DNA of 64,000 bases. Source: Physcia stellaris. Lineage: Eukaryota; Ascomycota; Lecanoromycetes; Caliciales; Physciaceae. Location of the stretch: contig JABSSW010000044.1 in NCBI GenBank assembly GCA_018902385.1, positions 62,001 through 126,000 of the forward strand, written 5' to 3'. Shown here in pieces: positions 31,093-42,154 of this stretch. The position numbers were made by a program, and so were the translations under genes. The notes beneath the pieces are model-generated. The model searched no databases. It was not told where the DNA came from and saw only the letters and a list, made by a program, of their open reading frames with translations. The number at the start of each line of letters is the position of its first letter. Position 1 is the stretch's first letter.

Positions 31093-33435
31093 ATGACTCT
31101 GTATGAAGATGGATACTATGGCCAGCCATATCACTTGTCTCCAACGTCCATTCCAACCTTGGTAGCCTATGGCGTGCTCTTTGTTACAGTCATCTACTAT
31201 CTGTGTCAATATTTGGACTTCTACCCGCTCCTACCTCTAGCCGAGCTTCTCTGGAACTGCTTGGTCTTCCTAACACCAGAAACGTTGATTTCATTCTTAC
31301 ATCCAGCCTACTGTGCTTCGCCTACAAAGCAAGACGTCAACGAGCAGGCCGTTTCTTCAGCCTCAAAAAACCGTGCAAGGAAAAGTGAAGCGCTGCGAAA
31401 ATTACTTGGCTTAGACGGCAGAGGGATCTTGACAACGATGCAGCGGACCAGGAGTCTCCCTACCCTGGTCACGATGACGGAGACAACAAGCAAGGCCCCA
31501 CCAGGTCTCGGTAACTGGGATAATTCATGCTATCAGAATAGCATCCTTCAGGGTCTTGCATCGCTCAAGTATCTGCCTCATTACTTAGTCCAAGGCCCTT
31601 CAGAAGAGGATGAGCCTTCAACCGCCGTCGCTCTGAAAGATCTCGTTCTAAGGTTAAACAGTCCTTCAAATGCTGGAAAATTGTTTTGGACCCCGCCAGA
31701 ACTAAAAAGCATGAGCAGCTGGCAGCAGCAAGACGCACAGGAATATTTCTCTAAGGTACTAAACGAAGTCGATAAAGAAGTATCACAAGAGGTTGCAATT
31801 AATCACAAGAATCAGGGCTTGACGGCTCTGATCGATCTCGAATCGAAATCGGACGGCACAGTACTAGGAAACGGTGGTTCCGGCAGGAGAACAAGGCTAG
31901 AAGAGCTTCCAAATGAGCTCAACGCACTGATGGTCCGCAACCCTTTGGAAGGTCTACTTGCGCAAAGAGTTGGCTGCCTCAAATGTGGCTACGTTGAAGG
32001 ACTTTCTATGATTCCTTTCAATTGTCTCACATTGTCTTTGGGGCGGCAATGGATGTACGACGTCCGAACATGTCTTGAGGAATATACAAATCTGGAACCT
32101 ATCAATGGTGTTGAGTGTTCTAAGTGTACACTTCTCCAGGCAAAACAGAAGTTCGAGACACTTTTGGAACAATTCAAGAACATGTCGAGCACTGAAAACG
32201 GAGTGTCAATACCACAGCTTCCGGAAGCGATTAAGGACTCGTTAGAAGAAAGGCTAGGCAATGTTGTTGCTGCTCTAGTTTGCGAGGACTTCTCCGATGC
32301 TATGCTCAAGAAATGCGAAATATCGGCCAACAACAGAGTGTCGACTACCAAATCAAAGCAGGCGGTCATCGCCCGAGCACCAAAGTCCTTGGTTATCCAT
32401 GTTAACAGAAGTGTTTTTGATGAAATGACTGGCGCCCAGAAGAAGAATTTCGCAGAAGTTAAATTTCCAGCGGTGCTTGACCTTTCTCCGTGGTGTCTCG
32501 GATCAGACTTGTTCTCCGGAGATGGTGAGACGTTAGTAGAGGAATGGACGGTAGACCCCGTTACCTCAATGCTATCACCAGAAATACAAGAAGTTGCCCC
32601 CGAGTTTCAGAAGCCGTATGAGCTTCGAGCAGTGATCACTCACTATGGTAGGCACGAGAACGGTCATTACATCTGTTACCGGAAGTACTCCCTCGCTACC
32701 GAAGAGCAAAATGAGGAGTCCACGGAGAACTGGTGGCGGCTTAGCGACGATGAAGTCGCTGAAGTTGACGAGGAGAAAGTCTTGTCTCAAGGAGGCGTCT
32801 TTATGCTTTTCTACGAGAAAGTAGAACATGTGCCACAAGACACAACTGCAGAAGATAAACCTACCAGTGTCCAAGCTACTGCGCCGACCGAGCTAACAAT
32901 CGAAGAAGACATTGACAAGTCTAGTGACCTTGTATCAATGTCGGCTCCAACGGCCGATCCCATCCTCGCAGAGGAGCGGGAGGAAGGGATGGCTCAAATT
33001 CAGCCGACAACAACAAAATCAGAAGATCAGTCTGTGTCTTTGAGCTTAGAAGGACGAGCTGCAGAATTAAATCTAGATAATCACCAAAACTCGAAGAATC
33101 TGCAAGATCCAGTATCAGCTTCTACATCAGAAATGTCATTGTCAAATCCCACCTCACTTTCGAACACACCCTCACCTTCTTTTACTGAAGCTACGGATAC
33201 ATCATCTCCAGAGTCGTCATCCACCGAGCCTAGCTCTCGCGCATCTACAAGAACTAGCACCCCGACTCCAGATCGAGAGCCTGAACCAGAATGTGACCTT
33301 CCGCAAAAACTTGACGACTCGCCGAAAGACAGCCAGCAAATCACGCATACGATGCGAACAGCACCTCCAAGAGGCAGCGCGAGAAGAGGTAGTAAGGGCA
33401 TGGGTCAGGTTTCTTCGATGATATCTGCTAATTGA
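31093..33435 (+). CDS. membrane-anchored ubiquitin-specific protease (Ubp16-like)
   Basis: A single exon of 780 residues. An N-terminal hydrophobic region (about residues 20-62) supplies one or two membrane segments, as in yeast Ubp16 of the mitochondrial outer membrane. The USP catalytic core follows: Cys box PPGLGNWDNSCYQNSILQGL with Cys146 as nucleophile, a C-x2-C pair in GCLKCGYVEG and a second in CSKC, and the His box ITHYGRHENGHYICYRK followed by WWRLSDDEV. The Cys box differs from the common GNTCYMN by having W-D-N-S before the Cys, as in Ubp16 relatives. The remaining 200 residues are a Ser/Thr/Pro-rich disordered tail. Its likely job is removing ubiquitin from mitochondrial or other membrane substrates; localisation is inferred from the anchor. 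Confidence 0.88.
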   Translation: MTLYEDGYYGQPYHLSPTSIPTLVAYGVLFVTVIYYLCQYLDFYPLLPLAELLWNCLVFLTPETLISFLHPAYCASPTKQDVNEQAVSSASKNRARKSEALRKLLGLDGRGILTTMQRTRSLPTLVTMTETTSKAPPGLGNWDNSCYQNSILQGLASLKYLPHYLVQGPSEEDEPSTAVALKDLVLRLNSPSNAGKLFWTPPELKSMSSWQQQDAQEYFSKVLNEVDKEVSQEVAINHKNQGLTALIDLESKSDGTVLGNGGSGRRTRLEELPNELNALMVRNPLEGLLAQRVGCLKCGYVEGLSMIPFNCLTLSLGRQWMYDVRTCLEEYTNLEPINGVECSKCTLLQAKQKFETLLEQFKNMSSTENGVSIPQLPEAIKDSLEERLGNVVAALVCEDFSDAMLKKCEISANNRVSTTKSKQAVIARAPKSLVIHVNRSVFDEMTGAQKKNFAEVKFPAVLDLSPWCLGSDLFSGDGETLVEEWTVDPVTSMLSPEIQEVAPEFQKPYELRAVITHYGRHENGHYICYRKYSLATEEQNEESTENWWRLSDDEVAEVDEEKVLSQGGVFMLFYEKVEHVPQDTTAEDKPTSVQATAPTELTIEEDIDKSSDLVSMSAPTADPILAEEREEGMAQIQPTTTKSEDQSVSLSLEGRAAELNLDNHQNSKNLQDPVSASTSEMSLSNPTSLSNTPSPSFTEATDTSSPESSSTEPSSRASTRTSTPTPDREPEPECDLPQKLDDSPKDSQQITHTMRTAPPRGSARRGSKGMGQVSSMISAN

Positions 33436-33841
33436 GAGAACGTTGTCTTATGATTGATGAGATTTTCTGGGAGTACTGTCACGGATGACTTCGACTTGTA
33501 GGAATTTTTTGTTCAACGCTTATAGGTTGGCAAGCGCTGGAGTTCAGGTCTGGGAACATTTAAACGATCACCCAGCCGAGCGTCTTATATCGGAGCAGAG
33601 CCATCTTGGATGGCTCGAATGGAGGATTCCTCCAAAATTAATTGGGTGTCCTCGAGGCAAACTTGTCAAAGTAGTCCTTGTTTGGAGTATCATGACCATG
33701 TATTGTACACTTGCAGAAAACCGCAAGACAAAGCCTTCAATATCTACACTATCAAATACCTTCCAGCATACCCAAAATACAAACATCTCATCAATTCCAT
33801 AATTGATATCGAAAAACCCGTTCCTATCATGCCGTGATCCA
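33436..33841. other. convergent intergenic, 406 bp
   Basis: 3' flanks of the Ubp16-like gene (+) and Shg1 (-). No gene was recognised. Confidence 0.5.
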
Positions 33842-36443
33842 TCATCGAATCCTCTCCGCTTCCCTCTCTCGTTCTCGCTCCCTCTCCCTCGGCCTCTCCC
33901 TATCACGATCCCTCGGCCTCTCTCTATCCGGATCCTTCGTCCTTTCACCATCCCTTGAGCGAGGATACTCCGCTTCCTTGGACCTGCTACTGCTGCCGGG
34001 GACGTAGCGATCGATTTCCACGTAGCCTTTCTTTTCCCAGGTATCCTTCTCGGCGTATTTGTCCCTCTCGCTGTGCATCTCCCTTTCCCTCTCGCTGTAC
34101 TTGTCTCTCTCCCTCTCCTTGTATCTTTCTCGATCCCGATCTCGATCCCGATCCCCGTGGCTTTCTCGGTAGCTTTCTCTTTCTTTGTAGCTCTCCCTCT
34201 CGCGGTCCCGGTCCCGGTCCCTATGGTGTTCTCTTTCCTTGTAGCTCTCTCGGTCGCGGTCTCGGTCACGATCTCTATACTCCTCCCGCTCTCGGTATCC
34301 GTCTCTAGTCCGTTCCTTTTCTTGAGGCTTGTCCTTATACTCATGCCCTTCCCGTGTATTCCGGTCTTTCTCTTTGATTTCTTCGACACCCTCGCCGCTG
34401 TGTCTTTGCTCCTTGGATCGGCTGCTTGTACTGGGAATGTAGCGATCGATATCAGCCGGTGCAGGTCTCTCGCTGTAGGAAGGGGGTTTCTCCTGAGAAG
34501 TCTCGTGGGGTTTCTCGTACGGCCTTTCGTAGGATTTCTCGTAAGACTTGTCGTAGGAGGTGCGGCGATGGTCCGGGGAGCGCGAGCGTGCGTGGCGCGA
34601 GCGGTGGCTGCTGTCCTCCTGGTAGCGAGAGGAGTGCGATTTGTAGTCGCGGTCGTAGCCGTAGTCCCGTTCTCTGTAGGAATGGCTCTCGCGTTCTCGG
34701 TAAGCCTCCTTGTCTCTGTCCTTGTCTCGGCTTCGAGAACGATCGTGGCGCGAGGAGCGGTAGTCTTTGTCGTAGTCATGGCGGGAGGATTTGTAATCTT
34801 TCTCTTGCTCCTGGCGGGAGGGTCTGTGGTCCTTGTCGTATTCACTGCGGCGATCGTAATCTGTGCTATCGCGCTCTTTGTACCTGCCTCGCTCCTTGTC
34901 CGTCTCCGCGTAATAGTCTTGACGACGGTCTTTTGTTCGTTCGTCTGCCTCGTAGTAATTGCGATCTCGATAGCCCTTTTCCGCTTCCACGGTATAGCTC
35001 CTCTCCCTTGTCACAGGTGACTTGTGATATTCACTTTCATTGCCCAGTCCCGTGGAGACTTGCTTCTTCCATGCGGCTTTGGCTTCCGAATCGTATGTCC
35101 TGCGCAGATCGGTAGCGCTATCGCGTTGTGGAGTGGAGCGGTACGAAGGATTGTGCGATGGCGAGCGGCTACGTCTTCGTGTGTCGGTCGGATACGGCGA
35201 GTAGGCAGACTTGATCGTCTGGCTGTATCCTAGCCTTGGGCCCTTGGGAGGGTCGCCCTTGAGGGGTGAATGGACACGATCACTCGCAGGTCCCTTTGGC
35301 GGCGAAGGCCTTGCACTCTGGCCCCCACGAAGTGAGGGTGGGCCTAGAGAGTCTGCACGCTCATTGTCAAGCTTTGAGCCTGACTTGGCCGCTAGTTCCC
35401 GCCCTTCGTTTAATAGGCGTTCAAGGGCAATGGCCTCGAGGTCTTTCTCATCGATGGCTGGTGAAGCTGGAGGTGGGGTGGGCTGTTTTGCATCAGGCAT
35501 TGGTACATCCTGGGTCGGCGGTACGCTCTCCGCTTCTCGGTGCGCTGAACGAACACGCTCGTGGCTGCGTTCCTGCGATGCCTTTTTCTCAGCTTCTTCC
35601 CGCGCCCGCCTCTCGTGGCGCTCCTGCCTCCTTTTCTGTTCCTCTTCCTCAGCCTTCTTGATTATAGCTCGATTGGCTTCCCTTTCCTTGGCTCGCTTTG
35701 CTGCCTTCGCTTCTTCCTCTTTCCTCCTCTCCTCCCGCCTTCTCAACTTCTCGAGCTCGGCTTTCTTCTTCGCCTCTTCGGCCTTCAACGCCTCCTTCTC
35801 CTCTTCTCTCCTCTTCCGCGCTTCGTCTTTTCTCTTCTGTTCTTCCCTGGCTTGCCGCCTCGAGGCGGCCTCCGCTGCATACTCTTCGTCTGTTTTGTTT
35901 CCGCGCTTTCGCTCTTCAGATGCAACTTCATCACCAACATCTGCACGTCTGATCTCCCGAATTGTAGCTTCCACCTGTCCTAGGTGTTCGGCGAGGAGGC
36001 GGTCGAGGGATAATTCAACAGATTTATAGACATCACTCCGGTCGACGGCGCCTTGCATCAATGTGGCGGCCTTTCCGCGGTCGCGTGAGAGGAGTGAGGG
36101 ATCGCGATCAATTTCGGCCTCCGCTAGGTCTTCTAACGAGGTGATGAATGTGGTTTTGTCTGCCTGTGGAAAGTGAGACCTAGCGACCGATGCGCAGAAG
36201 GGTGCAGTGATCCATTGTACAATCATAGGAAACTCACAGACTTACACTTTCTGAGTACTCATCCCATACCTGTTTCCGCAAGGCATCAAATTCGCCTTTC
36301 TTCTTAAATGTGTGCAGTATACCATCAATGACAGATCGCTGAGATGCGCTGAGAGGGAGTTCTGATGCTTTGAATCTTTTGCGCGTCAGAAGCACATCGT
36401 CCTCCAGGAGCTGATCGCCAGTGGCTCCCTCCACCTCAGCCAT
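33842..36443 (-). CDS. SHG1: COMPASS complex subunit Shg1
   Basis: Two exons: 36246-36443 (66 codons) and 33842-36163 (774 codons), joined across a GTAAGT intron so that EYSES runs into ADKTTFITSL. The N-terminal 110 residues are the COMPASS Shg1/BOD1 domain: SVIDGILHTFKKKGEFDALR, then LEDLAEAEIDRDPSLLSRDR. Shg1 is an accessory subunit of the Set1 H3K4 methyltransferase complex. Next come a long Lys/Glu/Arg coiled-coil region (about residues 130-260) and a very long low-complexity tail of RD, RE, RS and YKERE repeats, far longer than yeast Shg1 (about 140 residues) and reminiscent of SR/RE splicing or RNA-binding tails. The repeats produce large spurious frames on the other strand. Divergent from the complex I-like gene by 297 bp. 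Confidence 0.85.
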
Positions 36444-36740
36444 AATGTTGCTGCGTATATCTGTAACTCCAAATGTGATAGGATGTTATTGAGCGAAGGG
36501 GGTGACGTCTTGGCACTCCTTGTCCGCAAAGTTGCGCTAGTTACCGGCAGCTTTTCGGGCCGCGAAGAGCTTCACGGGACATGGCACATGCATCTGATGC
36601 TCCAATTCACTCACTCTGCCACCTGACTATCTCGCAGGAACGTAATCCTGTATGCAATAGATCTTCTGAAGAGCCATCACATACCCTCATCATATCATCA
36701 AACCCCATCAAACCTCGATCGACGCTATACAAACATCACA

Positions 36741-37093
36741 ATGGTTCACAAGATTTTATTCTGGAGTGGCTTCGGTTAGTATCTATTCCTACAAGCGGTG
36801 GTAATCGTAGGCTCACAGCTTTCTTGTGCCTAGGTCTTGCTGTTCGCTTTCTCCAATTAGGTATCGAGATGCGACCTTTCTTCAATAAAGAATCGCTATG
36901 GGTCTGGCCGCTCTTCGCAGGAGTGGGTGGTAGCTTCGGGTACTGGTTAACTGGGGTTGAGGGCCGGCAAATGGCAATCCTCGCGGAGCGAAGAGAGTCA
37001 TTACTCGAAAAGCGACGTCGAAGAGCGGAGCGCGAGGCTACGGCTAATGGCAACAAGACGGAGGAAGGAGGCATACTTTCAAGCACCTCATAA
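36741..37093 (+). CDS. small inner-membrane protein, complex I accessory subunit-like (NUXM type)
   Basis: Two exons, 36741-36774 and 36834-37093, give 97 residues starting MVHKILFWSGFGLAVRFLQL. It has two predicted membrane segments (around residues 8-22 and 35-52, SLWVWPLFAGVGGSFGYWL) and a very basic C-terminal helix RRESLLEKRRRRAEREA. This matches the small fungal protein annotated as a NADH:ubiquinone oxidoreductase accessory subunit of the NUXM group. Naming is from memory of the family; an alternative is another small mitochondrial inner-membrane protein. A longer upstream frame from 36581 is in a different reading register before the intron and is not used. Confidence 0.65.
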
Positions 37094-39444
37094 GGCGGGC
37101 GATGTCTGATGGAGGAAGCTGGCAATTGCCATATCACAGACCTTGCATTCCACAATGCGCTGGCTTGCACAAATCATACTTAATGCGGCTTTATAGCGTC
37201 GAAGGGGGGCGTACAAGGGTGTGTAAATACCGTTCGGGGAAGGACATTGTGCTACGCAAGCATACGATTGCTATGGAACAAGCCAAACTTTCGAGAAGGC
37301 ATACCCACAAAGTCACGGTAACACCAATTTAGATGAAAAGCGTTGGGGTAGTCTGCTCATCGAAGTTTTCCAAATGCATCGAGACAAACACGCGTTTCCA
37401 TGGTACTATGAAGTACTTCTATTTGGGCAAACGAGGTCTTCATACCATAACCGCGAAAGAATGCCAATGATATACTTATTACCTGTATAATTTCTTCAGA
37501 CTATCGCTCACTCGCGCTCTCCCCTTCAACATCAAATATAGGGGTGTATTACTTATACCCCAAAAGACTGAAACAGCAGTGCACAGGGGTACACCCCGAC
37601 GTCCCCTAGCCAAAATCTTCACAAATGCGCAACCCGGAGCCGTGCCCTGCTATATCCAGTGTCAATCTCCCACCGTAGATGTGGAATCATATGCTGGGAA
37701 ATAGCAAAAACATGTCATCTATTTGCTTGAACCAGATTATGTCTTCCAGCAGCCCGCTCAGCCGCAAAAAAATTAGACACTGCTCTCCAACACACGGCGA
37801 GTCTACTTGTTTCTATCCTTCTAGAGAAAAGTCTTGCAGAGCAAACGAGCAGCTGGACACCCTGCAAAACACATGATGCTCGTCTTGAGATTTCGAAACT
37901 ATCCGCCTTCCGGGCGAATATCGAAATGCAAGACCTCAACAGCGAGAGCAACGTTATGCACTTTGCTCAGTTGATACAAAGGCTCCTCTGTACCTGAGAA
38001 TAGCAGCCCCAGTTTGGACACCACGTTCATCGACACCTGTGGGAGATTCTGAGCGCGAAGACAATCCCTGACTCCGACTTCTCTCGCTCCTTGTACGAGA
38101 CAGGTATTGGCTATATGTGAATTATGGCAGAGAGGCATAACTACGACTTGTCCAATGGTTCTGGATATCCATCCATGATGTTAAAAGAAACTTCCCGGAT
38201 ACACCACTGGGGACGGCCCTGTGAAAGCCAGTACTCTACGTCAACAAATGTTGTCTCGATGACCATGCCTGATATCATGGCGGACACTATGTTTTCGGGC
38301 TACATGACTCTGCTGATCATTCCCCTTGAAGAAGAGGGTGATTTGAGCCTGGTAAAGTCTGTTCTAGTGCGTGATTGGGGTGTCAGCCTGAAGGAGGTAC
38401 TGTCATGATTCCGTAGCTGCCGGTATTTCCTTCTTTGTCGATGGCTCCGTCTCTTACTAGGAGACAAGAAGTGGTATGGCGTTGTCGACAGAGTCTTGAG
38501 TGGGAACGACAATAGCTACCAGACATGATACTATGTTCCTGGAAAATCCGACCTGTCAAACAAACCTATCATCTCATCATGCCCCGTTACTTCGAGATTC
38601 AAGCAAAGCCTGCGTATTATGAGCTTCAACGACCTGCACTCTACGGCACGTAACGCAAGCCCTACATAAAGGACGGCCTCATTTTCTAAACCTTCTCAAA
38701 GTCAACAACAGAGATTTGAAGGCTATCTTCTATCATTGGGTTCAACACATTCATCATTACGAGAACATACGGAGCCATGCTGCCCATGGTGGCCCGAAAA
38801 GCCAAGACACAATCCTAGATTTGACTAACGAGATCCGACATCATCTTGGAATAAGTAACCCCTGACAGGATCACGTTTCTATTAAGACCGGTATGTTAAA
38901 CTCGAATTGAGACCACTTGCCGGGTCTGACTAAAGTAGTACACTTCTCCTGAAGGAAAGTGGTACAGAAGGCAGAATCACACTTCTAAAGCTGTACAACC
39001 CCAAAAGGTAGTAAGCTACGCGTCATTCGTCGATAATATATTTGGGGTGATTCAGACGGCATAAGAATGAGTGCCTTTGAGAACAGCTGACATGATTCAT
39101 GAACATGAGAGTTTGCAAGACATCATTGGCTAATCGATGTCTACAATTTATACCGGACTGTCCTGATGACCTACCGCTCCTTTAAGAAAAATACAACTTT
39201 CTTCCTGGATCAATTAACGTCCCACGAACTAGTAATGCGCCCAATGACCACGGCATGTCAATGCATTCTTTGGTAATTTGGTACGCATGATATACATCAA
39301 GGATTGCAGAAAGATCTGAAGGGCCACGGTTAGGCCACAACAATACAGCCATCCAGATCACGAGCCTTGGCCTTTTTCTGATCGCTGAGTATAGTCCCAT
39401 ACACCGTTTCCTCGCTGCCTCAAACCCTGCGCTAGCCTATGGAT
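37094..39444. other. largest gene-free interval, 2.35 kb
   Basis: Only short frames (up to about 95 codons) without known similarity. A minus-strand frame at 37899-38138 (GAREVGVRDCLRAQNLPQVS) and a plus-strand frame at 38124-38408 look mildly protein-like but overlap each other and have no convincing splice partners. No transposon ends or long repeats were seen. Confidence 0.45.
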
Positions 39445-40525
39445 TTAGTAAGTGGCGCTCAGCCTTTGCCTAAGATAGTCACCGCTGTTCACGGGCTCCC
39501 ACTTCTTCCCTTCCACGCAGTTCTCCCAAGTACCCGGAAGGGCTTCGATGGTTTTATCAAAGTCAGGATTGCAGAAATACGCGACTGAGTACCGAGGAGG
39601 ATATCCCGCCTGTTCCTCCCTTGCCAGCTTGAGTGGCGGTTCCACCACTCGGTGTCTGGTGCTCCTGATCAACCCATTGCTCCATCTCGAAAGAAGATCG
39701 CCCGCGTTCATCACGATGGTCCCCTCAATGGGTGTCACGTCCACGAATCCTCCTCCTTGCCTTTCGACCTGTAACCCCCCTCTTGAGTCCTGGAACAAGA
39801 ACGTTATGCTCCCGTAATCACTATGCAATCCGGCCCTCACACGTCCGTTGGTGAAAGCTGTTGGTGGTACGGCAGGGTAATGCAGTAACCGTAAGGTATT
39901 GTCACCCTGCCTGAAGAAGTCGACGAAGAAGTCGGGATCCAGCTTCAACGCTAGCGCTATGCATTCCATGACCTTAGCATGCAATTGCTTGCAGCGCTCG
40001 AAGAATTCCAGCATCACCTCTTTAAACTCATTGTCGCCCTCAGGCCATTGGTTTGGATATCTTTCTTCGTTGTCACGGCCAATCTCGAAGCTCTCTTTTT
40101 GGTCTTCGCCGTCTCCCCCCTTTCCTTTTGCAACCTCTTCTTTCGACATGCCCAGGCTTACTTTCTCTTGGCCAATACCGCTATATCCTTTGTTCGATCT
40201 CGGGCCTGTCCAAGCCAGGCTATTTTTTTCATCGATGGACCGTTTGAAGAAGTTTTCAGACAGGGCATAGACTCGGGTAAGAAGCGAAGGAGGTATGGGC
40301 GAGTCTGTAAGATAGAGAAAGCCGGAGGTCTCGAGGGCGGAGAGCAGTGACGATGCAGTCGACTGTTTAGAGGACCGATTGCCATCAATCAACGGACTGA
40401 GCGATATAAGCTAATGGACATCAGTACTGCTAATGGATCCCGATTGCGAAGGAACGCTTTACAGGAAGAGCAGGGTCATTATTGGACTGAGGAGTAAGTG
40501 AAGGGGAAACCGCCGAGGGCGCCAT
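39445..40525 (-). CDS. 2-oxoglutarate/Fe(II) oxygenase, isopenicillin N synthase-like
   Basis: Two exons, 40463-40525 and 39445-40410, give 342 residues. It has the two-domain layout of the IPNS-like dioxygenase superfamily: an N-terminal DIOX_N part (ALETSGFLYLTDSPIPPSLL) and a C-terminal jelly-roll. The iron ligands are visible as His and Asp in RAGLHSDYGSITFLFQD and the distal His in STRHRVVEPP, with the 2-oxoglutarate-binding R-x-S in PPRYSVAYFCNPD. Fungal members hydroxylate or oxidise small molecules, and substrate cannot be told. A TATA-like site lies about 117 bp upstream. It is divergent over 331 bp from an amidohydrolase; the two enzymes could be co-regulated, but no larger cluster is present. 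Confidence 0.88.
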
Positions 40526-40856
40526 GTCTTTCGATTCCTACCAAGATAATCTGCTGTCAGGGATGGAAGCTCTTCTTTGACGGTGCTCTCAATAATATCA
40601 AAGTACGGAGTCCCTGTTCATAAATGCGGAATCAGCTCGACTTATAAGGCGAACAGCCGAAGATAAGGAATTCAATGGTCCCCACATGCCATCACCAATC
40701 GATTCAGTAGACCTGACTTGGCCTTGCATGCTACCCCACAGTTGCTATACTGTCTATCGTCACTAAGTAGAGAACATCTTTCTCATTTAATAATACCAAA
40801 TACAATCCTCTTCTAAATCCCCCGCTCCTCTCCTGTCACCACCGAGCTCCTCAGCC
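40526..40856. other. divergent promoter region oxygenase / amidohydrolase
   Basis: It separates two enzyme start codons. It contains the symmetrical CTTATAAG at 40641-40648 and a pyrimidine-rich tract just before the amidohydrolase ATG. Confidence 0.45.
40642..40647 (-). promoter_or_regulatory. TATA-like element (TTATAA)
   Basis: The site is self-complementary. It lies about 117 bp upstream of the oxygenase ATG and about 210 bp upstream of the amidohydrolase ATG, so it better suits the former. This is a match by eye only. Confidence 0.3.
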
Positions 40857-42154
40857 ATGTCGCCCACCGCCTCACCCACCGTCGACATCCACACCCACAT
40901 CTACCCCCCTTCCTACCTCTCCCTCCTCTCCTCACGCACCACCCCGCCCCAACTCCTCAATCTCCCTCGCCCCTCTCCATCCCTCCCCGCACCACCACCC
41001 CGCCTAATAATCCTCCCCTCCGACACCCCCGCCTCCAACCCCTCCACACCCCCCTCCCACCTCGGCCGCCCAATCGGCCCCGAATACTCCTCCGTCCCAC
41101 ACATCCTCTCCTTCATGACCACCCACCGCATCTCCATCTCGATCCTCAGCCTCGCAAACCCCTGGCTCGATTTCCTCCCCGCCTCAGACTCCGCCGCATG
41201 GGCACGGAGGATAAACACCGAGCTGTGCACCATCAGCGCCGCGTCCTCGGGGCGACTCTACGCCTTCGGCGTGCTCCCACTAACAGCACCTCTGCCCGCC
41301 ATCCTCTCGGAGATCTCATTCCTCACCACCGACCCCCGCTGCAAGCAATACATAAAGGGCATCATCCTCGGCACCACAGGCCTCGGCGCCGGGCTGGACG
41401 ATCCCGCCCTGCATCCCATCTTCGCCGCGCTCGCCTCCCCCAACTCCCAGCTGCTGATCTTCATCCACCCGCACTACGGCCTCCCAGCCTCGGTCTTCGG
41501 CCCCCGCGCGCACGACTCCGGCCACGTACTCCCGCTGTCCCTCGGCTTCCCGCTCGAGACCACGATCGCGTTCACGCGACTCTGGCTCAGTGGCACCTTT
41601 GACGCGTTTCCGGGGCTGCGGGTGCTGCTCGCGCACGCGGGCGGGGCGGTCCCGGCGCTGGCGGGACGGGTGGGCAGTTGTGTGGTGCATGAGAGGGGGT
41701 TTTATGACTCTGATGCTGATGGGAAGAGGGAGGGGGAGGCAGGGTTAGGGGCCCGAAGAGGGGGATGGAGGAGGTGTTGAGGGAGAATGTTTTCCTTGAT
41801 GCGGTTAGCTATAGTGCCACTGCTACGAAGGCGGCGGTGGAGATGGTTGGGAAGGGGAGGGTGCTGTTTGGGACTGATCATCCGTTTTTTCCTCCTGTGG
41901 GTGGGCGGGCGAGGGGGCAGGAAGCGGATGGAGCCGAAGAGGGACAAAGAAAGGAAGGAAGTGCAGGCGAAATAGAACAAGCGGTGGAAGAGGAAGAACA
42001 AGAAGAATGGACGAGTGTGCGGACCAATGTCGAAGCCGTAAAAGGTGCTTTGGGGGACGATGAGGAAGGGATAAGGGGCGTGCTGGGTGGGAACGCGGTT
42101 AGGTTATTTGGGCTGGATGTTGATGCCTTGGGGGAGGGAGGTGGAGAGATATAG
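40857..42154 (+). CDS. ACMSD-like amidohydrolase, with frame break
   Basis: A TIM-barrel metal-dependent hydrolase of the amidohydrolase-2 (ACMSD/uracil-5-carboxylate decarboxylase-like) family. The first frame (40857-41780) carries the HxH metal site VDIHTHIYPPSY, then LIFIHPHYG and LLAHAGGAVP. The continuation, with the catalytic Asp in VLFGTDHPFF, lies in another frame from about 41765 and ends at 42154. The change occurs between 41747 and 41765, most simply at the G5 run 41760-41764. Both sides look intact. The gene is unusually C-rich at third positions. Either one base is missing from the assembly or the gene is broken. Members of this family decarboxylate aromatic or semialdehyde acids; substrate unknown. 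The C-terminal part contains an acidic E/Q-rich insert. Confidence 0.8.

Noticed and set aside
33568-34845. 425-codon Arg/Thr-rich frame on the minus strand within Shg1
   Set aside because: An out-of-frame shadow of the same repeat region; composition is purely repeat-derived.
34073-35020. 315-codon hydrophobic frame on the plus strand opposite Shg1
   Set aside because: It is the antisense of RD/RE/YKERE repeats; the low-complexity codons read as Leu/Val/Ser on the other strand. No domain, and Shg1 is clearly the real gene.
36581-37093. 170-codon uninterrupted frame covering the complex I-like gene
   Set aside because: It reads through the intron 36775-36833 and starts with unrelated sequence; the spliced form starting MVHKILFWSGFG fits the family.
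37899-38408. Overlapping plus and minus frames in the 2.35-kb gap
   Set aside because: Each is under 100 codons, they overlap on opposite strands, and neither has splice partners or a known family.
41198-41690. Overlapping frames on both strands within the amidohydrolase
   Set aside because: High GC makes several frames stop-free. Only the HxH-bearing frame matches a family.
4235-41765. Programmed ribosomal frameshifting as a common cause of the four frame breaks
   Set aside because: The runs differ (G5, C5, G7, G-rich), the shifts go in different directions, and there is no shared slippery heptamer. Homopolymer miscalling is simpler.
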